64,000 nucleotides of DNA from Candidatus Andeanibacterium colombiense (GTDB lineage Bacteria > Pseudomonadota > Alphaproteobacteria > Sphingomonadales > Sphingomonadaceae). Of the stretch, positions 8,048 to 16,504 are shown in pieces. The notes beneath the pieces are model-generated. The model did no database searches, was not told the origin of the DNA, and saw only the letters and a program-made list of their open reading frames with translations. Where the stretch lies: NCBI GenBank assembly GCA_029202985.1, contig CP119316.1, positions 3,273,001 to 3,337,000 of the forward strand, written 5' to 3'. A program made the translations under genes and the position numbers. Positions within the stretch are counted from its first letter, which is position 1. The number at the start of each line of letters is the position of its first letter.

Positions 8048-9025
8048 ATGACCCAAGCGACCTACGACGTACTCGGCGTCGGCAATGCCATCGTCGACAT
8101 CCTTGCCCAGACCGATGAGGCGTTCCTCGACAAGCACGGCATGGCCAAGGGCGGCATGACATTGGTCGATGAAGCGCAGGCCCACGCAATTTACGCCGCT
8201 ATGGGCTCGGGCATCGAAGCGTCGGGCGGTTCCGCCGGGAACACCATTGCCGGGGTCGCGTCGTTCGGCGGCAAGGCGGCCTTCATCGGCCGGGTCAAGG
8301 ATGACGAATTCGGCACGATCTTCGCGCACGACCTGCGTTCCCTCGGCGTCGCCTATGAAACGCCTTCCGCGAAGGACGGCCCGGCGACCGCGCGCTGCCT
8401 GGTTCTGGTGACCCCGGACGCGCAGCGCACGATGAACACCCATCTTGGCGCCTGCGTGGATCTGACCGAGGACGATATCGATCCGGCGCTGGTCGCGGCC
8501 GCACAGGTCACCTACCTCGAGGGCTATCTGTTCGATCCGCCGCTGGCCAAGGAAGCCTTCCGTAAGGCCGCCAGGCTGGCGCGAGGGGCAGGGCGCAAGG
8601 TTGCCCTGACCCTGTCAGACAGCTTCTGCGTCCATCGCTATCACGACGAATTCCTCGAGCTGATCTCGGACCACGTCGATATCCTCTTCGCCAACGAGGC
8701 CGAGATCGAAGCGCTCTATCCGGACACGTCGCTCGCCGAAGCGGCCGGACTGCTGGCCGCACAGGTCGAGATCGCCGCGATCACGCGGAGCGAGAAGGGC
8801 TCGCTGCTGGTGCGCGGGGATGAGCGCGCCGAAGTGGCCGCCCAGCCGATCGCGAAGCTGGTCGATACGACCGGGGCGGGCGATCTCTACGCGGCGGGCG
8901 TGCTGTTCGGGCTGACTCGCGGCAAGCCGCTGGCGGAATGCGGGCGGCTCGGCTCGATCGCGGCGGCGGAAGTGATTTCGCATTACGGCGCGCGGCCCGA
9001 GGTGTCGCTGGCGGGGCTGGTTTAG
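8048..9025 (+). CDS. PfkB-family adenosine kinase
   Basis: A 325-residue PfkB/ribokinase-fold kinase. The N-terminal GGSAGNTIAGVASFGG (near 58-73) and the C-terminal DTTGAGDLYAAGVLFG (about 274-289, with the catalytic Asp of GAGD) are the two family signatures. PfkB kinases include adenosine, ribose and fructose kinases. Adenosine is preferred because the gene directly follows ahcY, whose products are homocysteine and adenosine; removing adenosine pulls that reversible reaction forward. It ends the methyl-cycle operon, with a dispersed repeat after it. Confidence 0.85.
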   Translation: MTQATYDVLGVGNAIVDILAQTDEAFLDKHGMAKGGMTLVDEAQAHAIYAAMGSGIEASGGSAGNTIAGVASFGGKAAFIGRVKDDEFGTIFAHDLRSLGVAYETPSAKDGPATARCLVLVTPDAQRTMNTHLGACVDLTEDDIDPALVAAAQVTYLEGYLFDPPLAKEAFRKAARLARGAGRKVALTLSDSFCVHRYHDEFLELISDHVDILFANEAEIEALYPDTSLAEAAGLLAAQVEIAAITRSEKGSLLVRGDERAEVAAQPIAKLVDTTGAGDLYAAGVLFGLTRGKPLAECGRLGSIAAAEVISHYGARPEVSLAGLV

Positions 9026-9041
9026 GCCGCCTCCGCACTTT

Positions 9042-9130
9042 CGTCATTGCGAGGGACCGAAGGTCCCGCGGCAATCCAGAGCGTCAGTGCGACTGCGCCC
9101 TGGATTGCTTCGCTACGCTCGCAACGACGA
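9042..9130. repeat. Dispersed palindromic repeat (REP-like), copy 1
   Basis: A CGTCATTGCGAGG...GCAATCCAGAGC type unit, with a stem GCAATCCAG (9071-9079) / CTGGATTGC (9100-9108). Related units occur at 43951 and 46066. It lies between convergent genes, and the last codons and stop of the dehydrogenase at 9113 are encoded inside it. Confidence 0.75.
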
Positions 9131-10228
9131 GTGAGGGCTCACCGTCACATGGATCGCACCCTCGATCCCGCGGCCCGCGGTCGCGAGGATCGCATCATGC
9201 ACGCCGTCCAGCCCGAAATCGTGGCTGCATAATTTGTCGATCGGCCAGCGCCCGCTCGCGACGATGTCGAGTGCGGTCTGCACCGCGGCGTAGCTGTGCC
9301 CGCGCGGCGCGCGCACGGTGAGATAGCGCTTCTTGATCTCGTTGACCGGCACATGGGCGCCGAGCCCGTTGAGGCTGAGCCACGCGCCCTTGGCCGACAG
9401 CGCGATCGCCTGTGCGGCGATGCTGCCGTCGGGATCGCCGGTGGTGTCGACCACCACATCGACCCCGCGCCCGCCGGTTGCCTCCATCACGATCTTGGCG
9501 AGGTCCTGCTGCTCGACGTCGATCGCGAGATCCGCACCGAGCTCGAGCGACAGGTCGAGCCGCGCGCGGTCGCGGGTCATGCCGACGATAATCACTTTGA
9601 GCGCCCCCGCCGCCTTGGCCGCGAGCGCACAGCCAAGGCCCTGCTGGCCGGGCCCGAACACCAGCACGGTCTTGCCGATCCCGGCGCCGCCATCGAGCAC
9701 CGCCCATTGCACGCCGTTGCCGAGCGGCACCGCCAGCGTCGCGTGGCGCGCGTCCATCGCGGATGGGATCTTATGGATCACCGCGTTGGGCGCGAGATAC
9801 ATGTATTCGGCGTTCCCGCCCCACAGATGCGGCGCGATATGCGCGTTGCAGGTGCCGTAGCGGAGCGTGTTGAAGCGGTCCTTCACATTGAAGAAATCGG
9901 CTTCCATGCACAGGCGGAAATCGCCCTTGAGGCACCATTCGCAGTGCCAGCAGGGGAGGTATTCGTGCAGCGCGACGCGGTCGCCCGGCTTGATCCCCCA
10001 GCGCTTCGCGGCCGCTTCCCCGAGCCGCTCGACGGTGCCGACGACTTCGTGGCCCATGATGCAGGGCGCGGTGTTCTCGCGCCGGTACATCTCCGGATCG
10101 CTGCCGCCGACGCCCGAGCTCTCGACCTTGAGCAGCCCGTCACTGTCGCCGATCTGCGGCAGTTCGAACTCGCGGATCTCGGTCGTCTCGATCCCGGTCT
10201 TGACCGCAGCGCGCACCTTCTGTGCCAT
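9113..10228 (-). CDS. Zinc-type medium-chain dehydrogenase, paralogue 1
   Basis: A 371-residue medium-chain dehydrogenase/reductase. The structural zinc lobe is intact (Cys93, 96, 99 and 107), and the NAD(P) site is GPGQQGLG (192-199). The first catalytic-zinc ligand is not: the usual GxCGTD block reads GVGGSD, with Gly41 in place of Cys, while His60-Glu61 remain. Either catalysis runs without that zinc or another residue binds it. A close relative with the same change is at 19742. The last residues (HSSLRA) come from an invading repeat. Divergent from an MFS gene across the operator at 10274; likely oxidises or reduces a side-chain alcohol, ketone or aldehyde of the substrate. Confidence 0.8.
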   Translation of the reverse strand: MAQKVRAAVKTGIETTEIREFELPQIGDSDGLLKVESSGVGGSDPEMYRRENTAPCIMGHEVVGTVERLGEAAAKRWGIKPGDRVALHEYLPCWHCEWCLKGDFRLCMEADFFNVKDRFNTLRYGTCNAHIAPHLWGGNAEYMYLAPNAVIHKIPSAMDARHATLAVPLGNGVQWAVLDGGAGIGKTVLVFGPGQQGLGCALAAKAAGALKVIIVGMTRDRARLDLSLELGADLAIDVEQQDLAKIVMEATGGRGVDVVVDTTGDPDGSIAAQAIALSAKGAWLSLNGLGAHVPVNEIKKRYLTVRAPRGHSYAAVQTALDIVASGRWPIDKLCSHDFGLDGVHDAILATAGRGIEGAIHVTVSPHSSLRA

Positions 10229-10273
10229 TCGTCCCTCTCATCTACCTGTCGCCCGTCCGATAACATGACTGGA

Positions 10274-10286
10274 ATTGTTAGGCAAA
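10274..10286. promoter_or_regulatory. Putative GntR operator, dehydrogenase/MFS divergent promoter
   Basis: ATTGTTAGGCAAA keeps 8 of 10 fixed positions of the operator. It is centred between the divergent starts at 10228 and 10324. Immediately downstream GATACCG (10291-10297) and CGGTATC (10304-10310) form a separate 7-bp inverted repeat in the leader of the MFS gene. Confidence 0.5.
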
Positions 10287-10323
10287 AGAAGATACCGATA
10301 GCCCGGTATCGGGAGAGACGAGA

Positions 10324-11520
10324 ATGAGCATGACGAAGGGCCAGGTAGGGCTGCTGGCAGGGTTCGCCGCCCTGGCGCCGCTGGCGATCGATATGTATCT
10401 CCCGGCGATTACCCCGCTCGCCCACGATCTCGGCACTTCGGTCGAACAGGCGGGGGCCAGCGTCTCGGTATTCCTGTTCGGCATCGCCGGGGGCCAACTG
10501 GTTGCCGGTCCGCTGTCGGATCGTTTCGGGCGCAAGCCGCTGTTTCTCGCCGGGCTGGTGCTGTTCACCCTCTCGGCCACGATCGCCGCGCTGACCGCCA
10601 GCTTTAGCGTGCTGCTCGCTGCGCGGCTGCTGCAGGCGTTCGGCGCGTGCTCGGCGATGGTCTCCGGGCGGGCGGTGGTGCGCGACCGGCTCGACGCGAC
10701 CGAAAGCGCCAAGTTCTTCTCGCTGCTCGCGCTGGTCAGCGGGATGGCCCCGGTGCTCGCGCCGTTGATCGGCGCGGTGCTGATCCAGTTCGGCAACTGG
10801 CGCCTGATCTTCTGGGTGATGGCGGGCTTCGCGGCGTTGCTGGTGGCCGGCGGAGCGATCGGCCTGCCCGAATCGCGCTCGGCCGAGACCGCGCAAAAGG
10901 CGCGCGACGAGCATCCGTTCGCCGCCTATTGGGCGCTGCTCTCGGACCGTGCGCTGATGGGCTATCTTCTCGCGGCGATGTGCAACAGCGCGGCGTTCTT
11001 CACCTATGTCGCGCAATCCTCGGTGGTGCTGGTGGCCGGTTACGGCTTCACCCCGACCCAGTTCAGCGTGATCTTCGGGATCAATTCGGTCGCGCTGGTC
11101 GGCGCGGCGCAGATCAACCGGCGGATGCTGCGGACCCGGAATACCGATCAGCTGCTCAAACTCTCCTCGCGCAATTCCCTGATCGTCGCCGCGGCGCTCC
11201 TGTTCGTCACGCTGACCGGCTTCGGCGGGATTTGGGCGCTGCTGGCGGTGCTGTTCTTCATGGTGGGCAGCATCACCCCGGTGCAGGCGAACACGATGGC
11301 GGGGGGGCTGGCGCTGGCGAATTTGCGCGCCGGTTCGGCCGCGGCGCTGTTCGGCGCCTCGACCTTCGCCGGCGGGGCGATCGCGTCGTGGATCGCGGGC
11401 CTGCTCTATGATGGGACCGCGCGCGGGCTCGGGATCGTGGTTTCGGCCGGGCTGGTCGGCATGGCGCTGGCGGTGCGGCTGATCGTGCTGCGGCGGGCGT
11501 CGGTGCCACAGGCCGCCTGA
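10324..11520 (+). CDS. MFS transporter, Bcr/CflA (DHA1) type
   Basis: A 398-residue, 12-helix major facilitator. The first helix carries LAPLAIDMYLPA, the mark of the Bcr/CflA drug-exporter group, followed by the loop motif GPLSDRFGRKPLF (near 59-71). It probably exports the substrate, a toxic phenolic intermediate or a by-product at the inner membrane; import cannot be ruled out. It is separated from the dehydrogenase by a divergent operator region and followed by a long inverted repeat. Confidence 0.85.
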   Translation: MSMTKGQVGLLAGFAALAPLAIDMYLPAITPLAHDLGTSVEQAGASVSVFLFGIAGGQLVAGPLSDRFGRKPLFLAGLVLFTLSATIAALTASFSVLLAARLLQAFGACSAMVSGRAVVRDRLDATESAKFFSLLALVSGMAPVLAPLIGAVLIQFGNWRLIFWVMAGFAALLVAGGAIGLPESRSAETAQKARDEHPFAAYWALLSDRALMGYLLAAMCNSAAFFTYVAQSSVVLVAGYGFTPTQFSVIFGINSVALVGAAQINRRMLRTRNTDQLLKLSSRNSLIVAAALLFVTLTGFGGIWALLAVLFFMVGSITPVQANTMAGGLALANLRAGSAAALFGASTFAGGAIASWIAGLLYDGTARGLGIVVSAGLVGMALAVRLIVLRRASVPQAA

Positions 11521-11639
11521 GATCCTCCCCTGCAAGGGGAGGGGGACCGCCTGAAAGGTGGTGGAGGGGTGTCCCCGCAGGCGGTTACACCCCTCCGTCA
11601 GCCGCTGGCGGCTGCCACCTCCCCTTGCAGGGGAGGATC
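11521..11639. repeat. Long inverted repeat between convergent genes
   Basis: Outer arms GATCCTCCCCTGCAAGGGGAGG (11521-11542) and their complement (11618-11639) flank a second inverted pair built on GGAGGGGTGT/ACACCCCTCC. The whole 119-bp unit fills the gap between an MFS stop and an SDR stop. It has the look of a non-autonomous palindromic repeat rather than a coding sequence, and it may double as a two-way terminator. Confidence 0.75.
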
Positions 11640-11643
11640 GATC

Positions 11644-12483
11644 TCACCCCGCCATGTTCTCCAGCGCGACGGTGTTCGCGCGGTCGCTCAGGCCCTTCCA
11701 CTCGGCCATCTCGGCGAGCTGCGCCTTGAGCGAGGCCTCGATCATCACATAGGCGTCGGCCCCGCCGATGAACTGGCGCGGCGGGTTGGGCGCGTCGGCC
11801 AGTTCGAGCAGCGCGCCGGCGAGGTCGGCAGCCTTGCCTTGCGCGAGCGTGGCGATCATTGCCTGCATTCCGCTGCGCATCGCGTCATATTCGGGCATCG
11901 GGTTCTCCGGCACCTGGGCAGTCGCGCCGAACCTGGTCGCGAAGGCGCCCGGCTCGACCACAGAGACCTTGATCCCGAACTGCGCGACTTCGGCCGCAAG
12001 GCCTTCGCTGAGGCCCTCCACCGCGAATTTCGACGCGCAATAGAGCGCCATGAACGGGCCCGAGACGCGCCCGCCGACCGAGGCGAAATTGATGATGTGG
12101 CCGCTACCCTGCGCGCGCAGGCGGGGAAGAGCGGTGCGGATCACGTCGATCGTGCCGTAGAGATTGACCTCGAACATCGCGCGCACCCGCTCGATATCGG
12201 CTTCCTCCACCGTCGCCTGCACCGCGAAGCCGGCGTTGTTGACCAGCACGTCGATCCGCCCGAACCGGCCGAACGCAGAATCGATCGCCGCGGCGACCTG
12301 ATCGTGGCGGGTCACGTCCAGCCCGATCGCCAGCGCGCTGTCAGGGTATTGCGCGGCAAGACCGGCCACCGCGTCCAAGCTGCGGTCGGTCACCGCCACC
12401 TTGTCGCCGCGTGCCAGTGCCGCTTCCGCCAGCGCCCGGCCGAAGCCGGTGGCGCAACCCGTGACAAACCAGACCTTGCTCAT
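11644..12483 (-). CDS. Short-chain dehydrogenase/reductase
   Basis: A 279-residue classical SDR: cofactor motif TGCATGFG (8-15), NNAG (82-85), catalytic Ser135, Tyr148 and Lys152 (YxxxK). Asp33 after the second strand hints at NAD rather than NADP preference. It is divergent from the AAHS-type transporter across a pair of operator-like sites, which places it in the regulon. It is likely to oxidise a hydroxyl on the side chain or dihydrodiol of the aromatic substrate; the actual substrate is not visible. Confidence 0.85.
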   Translation of the reverse strand: MSKVWFVTGCATGFGRALAEAALARGDKVAVTDRSLDAVAGLAAQYPDSALAIGLDVTRHDQVAAAIDSAFGRFGRIDVLVNNAGFAVQATVEEADIERVRAMFEVNLYGTIDVIRTALPRLRAQGSGHIINFASVGGRVSGPFMALYCASKFAVEGLSEGLAAEVAQFGIKVSVVEPGAFATRFGATAQVPENPMPEYDAMRSGMQAMIATLAQGKAADLAGALLELADAPNPPRQFIGGADAYVMIEASLKAQLAEMAEWKGLSDRANTVALENMAG

Positions 12484-12533
12484 GTCCTATCCTCTCGTTA
12501 GCCAATTCGTGGCCGCGCTTGCGAACCTCATGA

Positions 12534-12567
12534 TTGACTGCATCGTTATACTATATATTTAGACGAT
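12534..12567 (+). promoter_or_regulatory. Promoter for a leaderless transport gene
   Basis: TTGACT (12534-12539), a 16-bp spacer and TATTTA (12556-12561) place the start of transcription close to the A of the ATG at 12568. No Shine-Dalgarno sequence precedes this ATG and no alternative start fits the family, so the mRNA is probably leaderless. Confidence 0.45.
12542..12567. promoter_or_regulatory. Paired GntR operator-like sites, SDR/AAHS divergent promoter
   Basis: ATCGTTATACTAT (12542-12554, 8 of 10) is followed directly by an oppositely facing weaker copy ending TTAGACGAT (12559-12567). Together they form a near-symmetric 26-bp element covering the -10 region and ending at the base before the ATG. 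Confidence 0.5.
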
Positions 12568-13923
12568 ATGGGAGATAGCACAAGCACCGCCGCCGACGCG
12601 AAGAGCGTCAATCTCAACGATCTGCTCGATCAAGGCGGGTGGGGCGGCTTCCAGAAGTCGATCCTGGTGCTGATGGCATTGGCCTATCTGGTCGATGGCG
12701 TCGCGAACCAGTCGCTCGGCCTCGCGATCCCGTCGCTGATGCAGGAATGGGGCCTGCCGCGCGAAGCCTTCGCCAGCATCGCCGCGATCGGGCTGTTCGG
12801 GCTCACGATTGGCGCGGTCGTCGGCGGGATGCTCGGCGACCGCTTCGGACGGCGCACGATGATGGTGGTCTCGACCGGCTTCTTCGGCTTGCTGACCATC
12901 GCCCAGGCGTGGGCGACCAACCCGCACGAACTGCTGATCCTGCGTTTCTTCGACGGGCTCGGGATCGGCGCGATGATCCCCAATGGCGCGGCGATGATCT
13001 CCGAATTCACGCCGAAGCGCTCGCGCGCGGTTGCGCTGGCGGTGGGGATGACTTTCATCGCGGTCGGCGGAATGATCGCCGGGCTGATCGGCAATGCGCT
13101 GCTCGGGCCTTACGGCTGGGAAGGGCTGTTCGTCGCGCTTGGCGGGATCGCGGTCGCGGTTTCGGCGCTGCTGCTGGTGGCCCTGCCGGAATCGCCGATC
13201 TATCTCGCCAATTCGGGCGCCAGCCAGCAGCGACTGCGAGCGATCGCGCAGCGTTGCGGGCTTGCTGTGGGCAAGGCCGGCATCACCGCCAACGATCCGC
13301 GCGCGGCGGCAACCCACCGCACGCCGATCTCGGCGCTGTTCACCGGCGGGGTCGCGTCGAGCACGATCTTCCTGTGGCTGGCGTTCTTCTTCTGCCTGCT
13401 GGCCAATTATTCGATGTTCAGCTGGGTCCCGGCCATGCTCGCCGGCCTCGGCTTCCCGCCGCCTGTCACCGGGCTCGGCATGACCTGGCTGTCGTTCGGC
13501 GGCGTGGTCGGGGGGATGGGCAGCGGCTGGCTGATCCAGAAGTTCGGCTCGAAAATCGTGGTGTTGACGATGAGCGCGGGCGGCGTGATCGCGGCGCTGG
13601 CGCTCGGCACGATGATCAACGGCGGCCCGCAGCCGCTGAGCACGATCCTCGGCTTCCTGTTCGTGATCGGAACCTTTTCCTCCGGCCTGCTCAATGGGCT
13701 CTACACCTTCTCGGCGTTCCTCTACCCCGACAGCGCGCGCGGCACCGGCGTCGGCGCGGCAGCCGCGGCCGGCCGCATCGGCGCGATCGCCAGCTCCTAC
13801 GCCGGAGTGATCGCGCTGGGCATGGGCGGGGCGTCGAGCTATTTCGTGCTGATCGCCGGCTCGCTGGCGGTGTCGCTGGCGGGTGTGGCGCTGATCAAGC
13901 GGCAGATCCCGAAGGGGGGGTGA
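12568..13923 (+). CDS. MFS transporter, aromatic acid:H+ symporter (AAHS) type
   Basis: A 451-residue, 12-helix transporter. The short polar N-terminus with VNLNDLLDQ before helix 1 resembles the start of PcaK/BenK-type aromatic acid importers. The helix 2-3 loop has GGMLGDRFGRRTMM (near 88-101). It probably brings the aromatic acid substrate in with protons. The start is fixed by family likeness even though it has no ribosome binding site (see the promoter entry). A hairpin repeat follows the stop. Confidence 0.85.
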   Translation: MGDSTSTAADAKSVNLNDLLDQGGWGGFQKSILVLMALAYLVDGVANQSLGLAIPSLMQEWGLPREAFASIAAIGLFGLTIGAVVGGMLGDRFGRRTMMVVSTGFFGLLTIAQAWATNPHELLILRFFDGLGIGAMIPNGAAMISEFTPKRSRAVALAVGMTFIAVGGMIAGLIGNALLGPYGWEGLFVALGGIAVAVSALLLVALPESPIYLANSGASQQRLRAIAQRCGLAVGKAGITANDPRAAATHRTPISALFTGGVASSTIFLWLAFFFCLLANYSMFSWVPAMLAGLGFPPPVTGLGMTWLSFGGVVGGMGSGWLIQKFGSKIVVLTMSAGGVIAALALGTMINGGPQPLSTILGFLFVIGTFSSGLLNGLYTFSAFLYPDSARGTGVGAAAAAGRIGAIASSYAGVIALGMGGASSYFVLIAGSLAVSLAGVALIKRQIPKGG

Positions 13924-13929
13924 TGGGTT

Positions 13930-13955
13930 TTCTTCTCCCGTTGACGGGAGAAGAA
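13930..13955. repeat. Palindromic repeat hairpin (CTCCCGTTGACGGGAG core)
   Basis: An 11-bp perfect stem (TTCTTCTCCCG / CGGGAGAAGAA) with a TTGA loop just after the AAHS gene. The same core recurs at 19575 and, inverted, at 19716. No T-run follows, so any terminator role would be Rho-linked or structural. Confidence 0.65.
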
Positions 13956-14000
13956 GGCCAACGTCTGCTATTGGGTGCAAAGCGGCCGTTGAAAAAGCGA

Positions 14001-14366
14001 TTACGGGCAACCCGTATCCGTATAGATGACGTCCATACTCCTGATCACATGATCGTTGTCGGCGACCCATTGAACACGGACCTGGCTCCCGCAGATCGGG
14101 CCCCCATATTTCAGGGAGGCGATATGCTCGTCGGACGGTGATGAGTGTTCGATCCGAAGACCTTGCTGTTCAAGATATGTCGCCAGTTTCCGATCAGAGC
14201 TCCCGACGGGAAAGTGCGATTGCAGCCGGTCCTGCATGATCTGGGTGCCGCGCGCGTAGTTCATGCCGTCAACGCCGTCGAACAAGGGGGCGTTGGGAAG
14301 GCCGGAAGAGCGACATCCGCTCAGCACGGCAAGTGAGGCAACGAAAATTAGAGCGCTCGGCTTCAT
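14001..14366 (-). CDS. Small predicted lipoprotein
   Basis: A 121-residue protein with a clear lipoprotein signal: MKPSALIFVASLAVLSGC, lipobox LSGC with the lipid-bearing Cys at 18. The mature part is polar with two more cysteines (GPICGSQ and DTGCP) that could form a disulfide. I do not recognise a family. It stands apart from its neighbours, with no operator nearby and base use less GC-rich than the flanking catabolic genes. It may therefore be an older local gene or a separate insertion rather than part of the pathway. Confidence 0.65.
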   Translation of the reverse strand: MKPSALIFVASLAVLSGCRSSGLPNAPLFDGVDGMNYARGTQIMQDRLQSHFPVGSSDRKLATYLEQQGLRIEHSSPSDEHIASLKYGGPICGSQVRVQWVADNDHVIRSMDVIYTDTGCP

Positions 14367-14623
14367 CCGATCGAGCTTAGCTTACGCTGTTATGTCCGCA
14401 ATGGGTCGTTAGCGGACATGCCGAAAAACCATTTTCCTACACGCCCGCATTCTGTCAGCGTCAGCAGCGAACGGCGAAAGACTCGCCGATTGCCCGCCCA
14501 TACGAAAGCCGCGCCGCAAGCGCGGCTTTCTTGCTTTTTGGAGCTGCGCTTATGGAAACGCAATGTGCCGCCGACCGTATGCACTTCATCAACTTGCAGT
14601 TGGTGCAACTGCAGGCGATGGGA
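14367..14623. other. Intergenic stretch with two hairpins, no gene seen
   Basis: This gap is less GC-rich than its surroundings. It contains a stem ATGTCCGC (14392-14399) / GCGGACAT (14412-14419) and the terminator-like hairpin at 14504. Short frames here have no support. Confidence 0.4.
14504..14540 (+). terminator. Intrinsic terminator-like hairpin
   Basis: GAAAGCCGCGC (14504-14514) pairs with GCGCGGCTTTC (14520-14530) around a CGCAA loop and is followed by TTGCTTTTTGG. It is strongest read on the plus strand. In the minus direction it lies after the ligW-like gene and could also end that operon, with a poorer U-tract. Confidence 0.55.
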
Positions 14624-15628
14624 TTAACCGGCGGGTGCGATGCGGAAAATCCGCTCGGCATTGCCATGGTAGATCGCGGCCTTGTCCTCAGCCGAAATGG
14701 CGATCGCGTCCATCTGCTGGACCGACATCGCGCTGTCGACGAACGGATAGTCGATCGCGAACATGACTCTGTCCGCACCCAAGGCGTCGATCGCAAACTT
14801 GACCGAGGGTTCCCAGTTCATCCCGCTGGTGGTCACGGCGAAGTTGCGCTTGATGTAGTCGCTCGGCGCCAGTTGCAGCGCCGGGCGCTTGCCTTCGGGC
14901 GCCTTGAAGTTCGCATGCATCGCGTCGAGCCGGGGGAGCCAGTAGTGCAGCCCTTCGCCGCCGTGGCCGAGCACCACGGTGAGCTGGGGGAAGCGGTCGA
15001 ACAGCCCGCCCACGATCAGCCGCAATGCATGGAGCGAGGTCTCGGCCTGGAAGCCCCAGATCGCGTGTTCGAGCGTGTAGTCGAGAAACGGCGCGATCAT
15101 CTGCGGCGAAGGCGCGCGCGGATGAATATAGAGCGGTGCGCCGGTCGCCTCGCAGGCTTCGAGGATCGGCCAGTATTCCGGCTGGTCGAGATAATCGCCA
15201 TTGGTGTGCGAATTCACGATCACGCCGTTGTAGCCGAGTTGGGTCATCGCCCGCTCGATCTCCTTCGCCGCGCGCGCCGGATCCTGCGGGGCGAAGCTGG
15301 CGAGGCCGGCGTAGCGGGTCGGGTGTTTGCGCATCGCATCGGCGAGCACGTCGTTGGCGAGGGTGGCGAGGGCGGTGCCGGTGTCGACGTCGAACATCTG
15401 CACGCCGGTGGAGGCGAGGCCGATCAGCTGAACGTCGACTCCGGTCTTGTCCATAATCTGCAGCCGTTCGTCGCCCAGATCGAGCAGGCGGCGCTGGAGC
15501 GGGGTGCCGGCGGCGGCCTTGCTCCAGAAGAACAGGTCGGGGTCGTAGGGCTCGCTCTCGAAGCGTGCGAGCATCGGGCCCAGCACTTCGGGGATGACGA
15601 AGGCCTCTTCGGTGGCGATCCGGCGCAT
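14624..15628 (-). CDS. ligW: LigW-like aromatic acid decarboxylase (amidohydrolase_2)
   Basis: A 334-residue non-oxidative decarboxylase of the 5-carboxyvanillate / gamma-resorcylate / 2,3-dihydroxybenzoate group. The N-terminus RIATEEAF supplies Glu8, and other metal ligands are His169 (YIHP), His222 (GHGGE) and Asp293 (IDYPF), the full set for this family. Blocks such as LDLGDER, TGVQ, FAPQDP, YNGVIVNSHT and YWLPRLD read, from memory, like LigW, which turns 5-carboxyvanillate into vanillate after LigY has acted. It sits in a minus-strand run behind the BNR gene and COG3618 hydrolase, 3 bp after the latter. Another ortho-hydroxybenzoate could be the substrate. Confidence 0.75.
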   Translation of the reverse strand: MRRIATEEAFVIPEVLGPMLARFESEPYDPDLFFWSKAAAGTPLQRRLLDLGDERLQIMDKTGVDVQLIGLASTGVQMFDVDTGTALATLANDVLADAMRKHPTRYAGLASFAPQDPARAAKEIERAMTQLGYNGVIVNSHTNGDYLDQPEYWPILEACEATGAPLYIHPRAPSPQMIAPFLDYTLEHAIWGFQAETSLHALRLIVGGLFDRFPQLTVVLGHGGEGLHYWLPRLDAMHANFKAPEGKRPALQLAPSDYIKRNFAVTTSGMNWEPSVKFAIDALGADRVMFAIDYPFVDSAMSVQQMDAIAISAEDKAAIYHGNAERIFRIAPAG

Positions 15629-15631
15629 CGG

Positions 15632-16486
15632 CTAGTTCCAACCTTTTCCGTAGACGCGGGCGGCGGTGCCGGCGAGGATCTGCTCCTGTTTGGTGCTGTT
15701 CAATCCCTCGACCGACCGGCGGCCGAGCGCGGCCATGTGCTGGTAGGTGCCGGGCGACTGGGTCACGTCGGAACCCCACATCATTCGCTCGGCTCCGAAC
15801 AGGTCCAGCACTCGCCTGACCACCGGGCGGGCATCGATCCCGGCGCTTTCGAGGCGGCCGAGCGGGATGGTGGTGAATTTGATCGTGCAGCCGTCATGCG
15901 CGGCGATGCCTGCGAGCAGATCGTCCACCCCGTGGTCTGGCGCGCCGGCATCGCTCCTGATCGCGGCGAAATGGTCGATCACCACGGTCAGGCCGGGGAT
16001 CGCGCCCATGATGTCGTTCAGGCGGGTCAGGCCCTCGGTGCGGTTCCACGGGAAGAAGTGGACGCAGACCGGCACGCCCAGTTCGGCGGCCGCTTTCCAC
16101 GCATCGCGCGCGAGCGCGGAATCGAGCCAGGAGATGTCCATCCCCTTGACCAGTTCCATCATCCGGATGCCGGCGGCGCCGCGATCCTTGACCCAGTGGT
16201 GTACGCTCTCACCGCAATCGGCGGCGGTCGCGTCGATCGAGCAGACCGCCGCGAGGCGTTCGGGGAAGCGCGCCGCGCTGTCGCAGACATAGGAGCTGTC
16301 GAAGCCGTAGATCGAGCCGCGCTGGACCAGCACCGCCTTGTCCACCCCGGCCGCGTCCATCTCTTCGAGCAGCCGCTCGACCGTCATCGGATCGTCCAGA
16401 TCGGCCGGGTTATATTCACCGCTCGGCGGGGAGGGCGGGTAGGCCGCGATGTCGCCCGTCAGCAGATGGGCGTGGGTATCAACCAT
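15632..16486 (-). CDS. COG3618/LigI-like amidohydrolase (lactone-type hydrolase)
   Basis: A 284-residue amidohydrolase_2 protein starting MVDTHAHL (His5, His7). The later VVIDHFA and MMWGSDV (Asp) blocks are typical of the group holding 2-pyrone-4,6-dicarboxylate hydrolase (LigI) and sugar-lactone hydrolases. A lactone or enol-lactone formed after ring cleavage is a reasonable substrate. A TTG two codons upstream (16492) is better placed behind AAGGA and could be the true start. It is 3 bp before the decarboxylase, and a decayed MetE-like remnant lies just upstream. Confidence 0.72.
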   Translation of the reverse strand: MVDTHAHLLTGDIAAYPPSPPSGEYNPADLDDPMTVERLLEEMDAAGVDKAVLVQRGSIYGFDSSYVCDSAARFPERLAAVCSIDATAADCGESVHHWVKDRGAAGIRMMELVKGMDISWLDSALARDAWKAAAELGVPVCVHFFPWNRTEGLTRLNDIMGAIPGLTVVIDHFAAIRSDAGAPDHGVDDLLAGIAAHDGCTIKFTTIPLGRLESAGIDARPVVRRVLDLFGAERMMWGSDVTQSPGTYQHMAALGRRSVEGLNSTKQEQILAGTAARVYGKGWN

Positions 16487-16504
16487 TTTCAAGAGTTCAG
16501 TCCT

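Noticed and set aside
6533..8443. A 636-codon open frame on the minus strand
   Set aside because: It is antisense to ahcY and the adenosine kinase, both certain genes; no domain or start signal supports it.
11521..11639. Insertion sequence
   Set aside because: Inverted arms are present but there is no transposase frame or target-site duplication that I could see; called a repeat.
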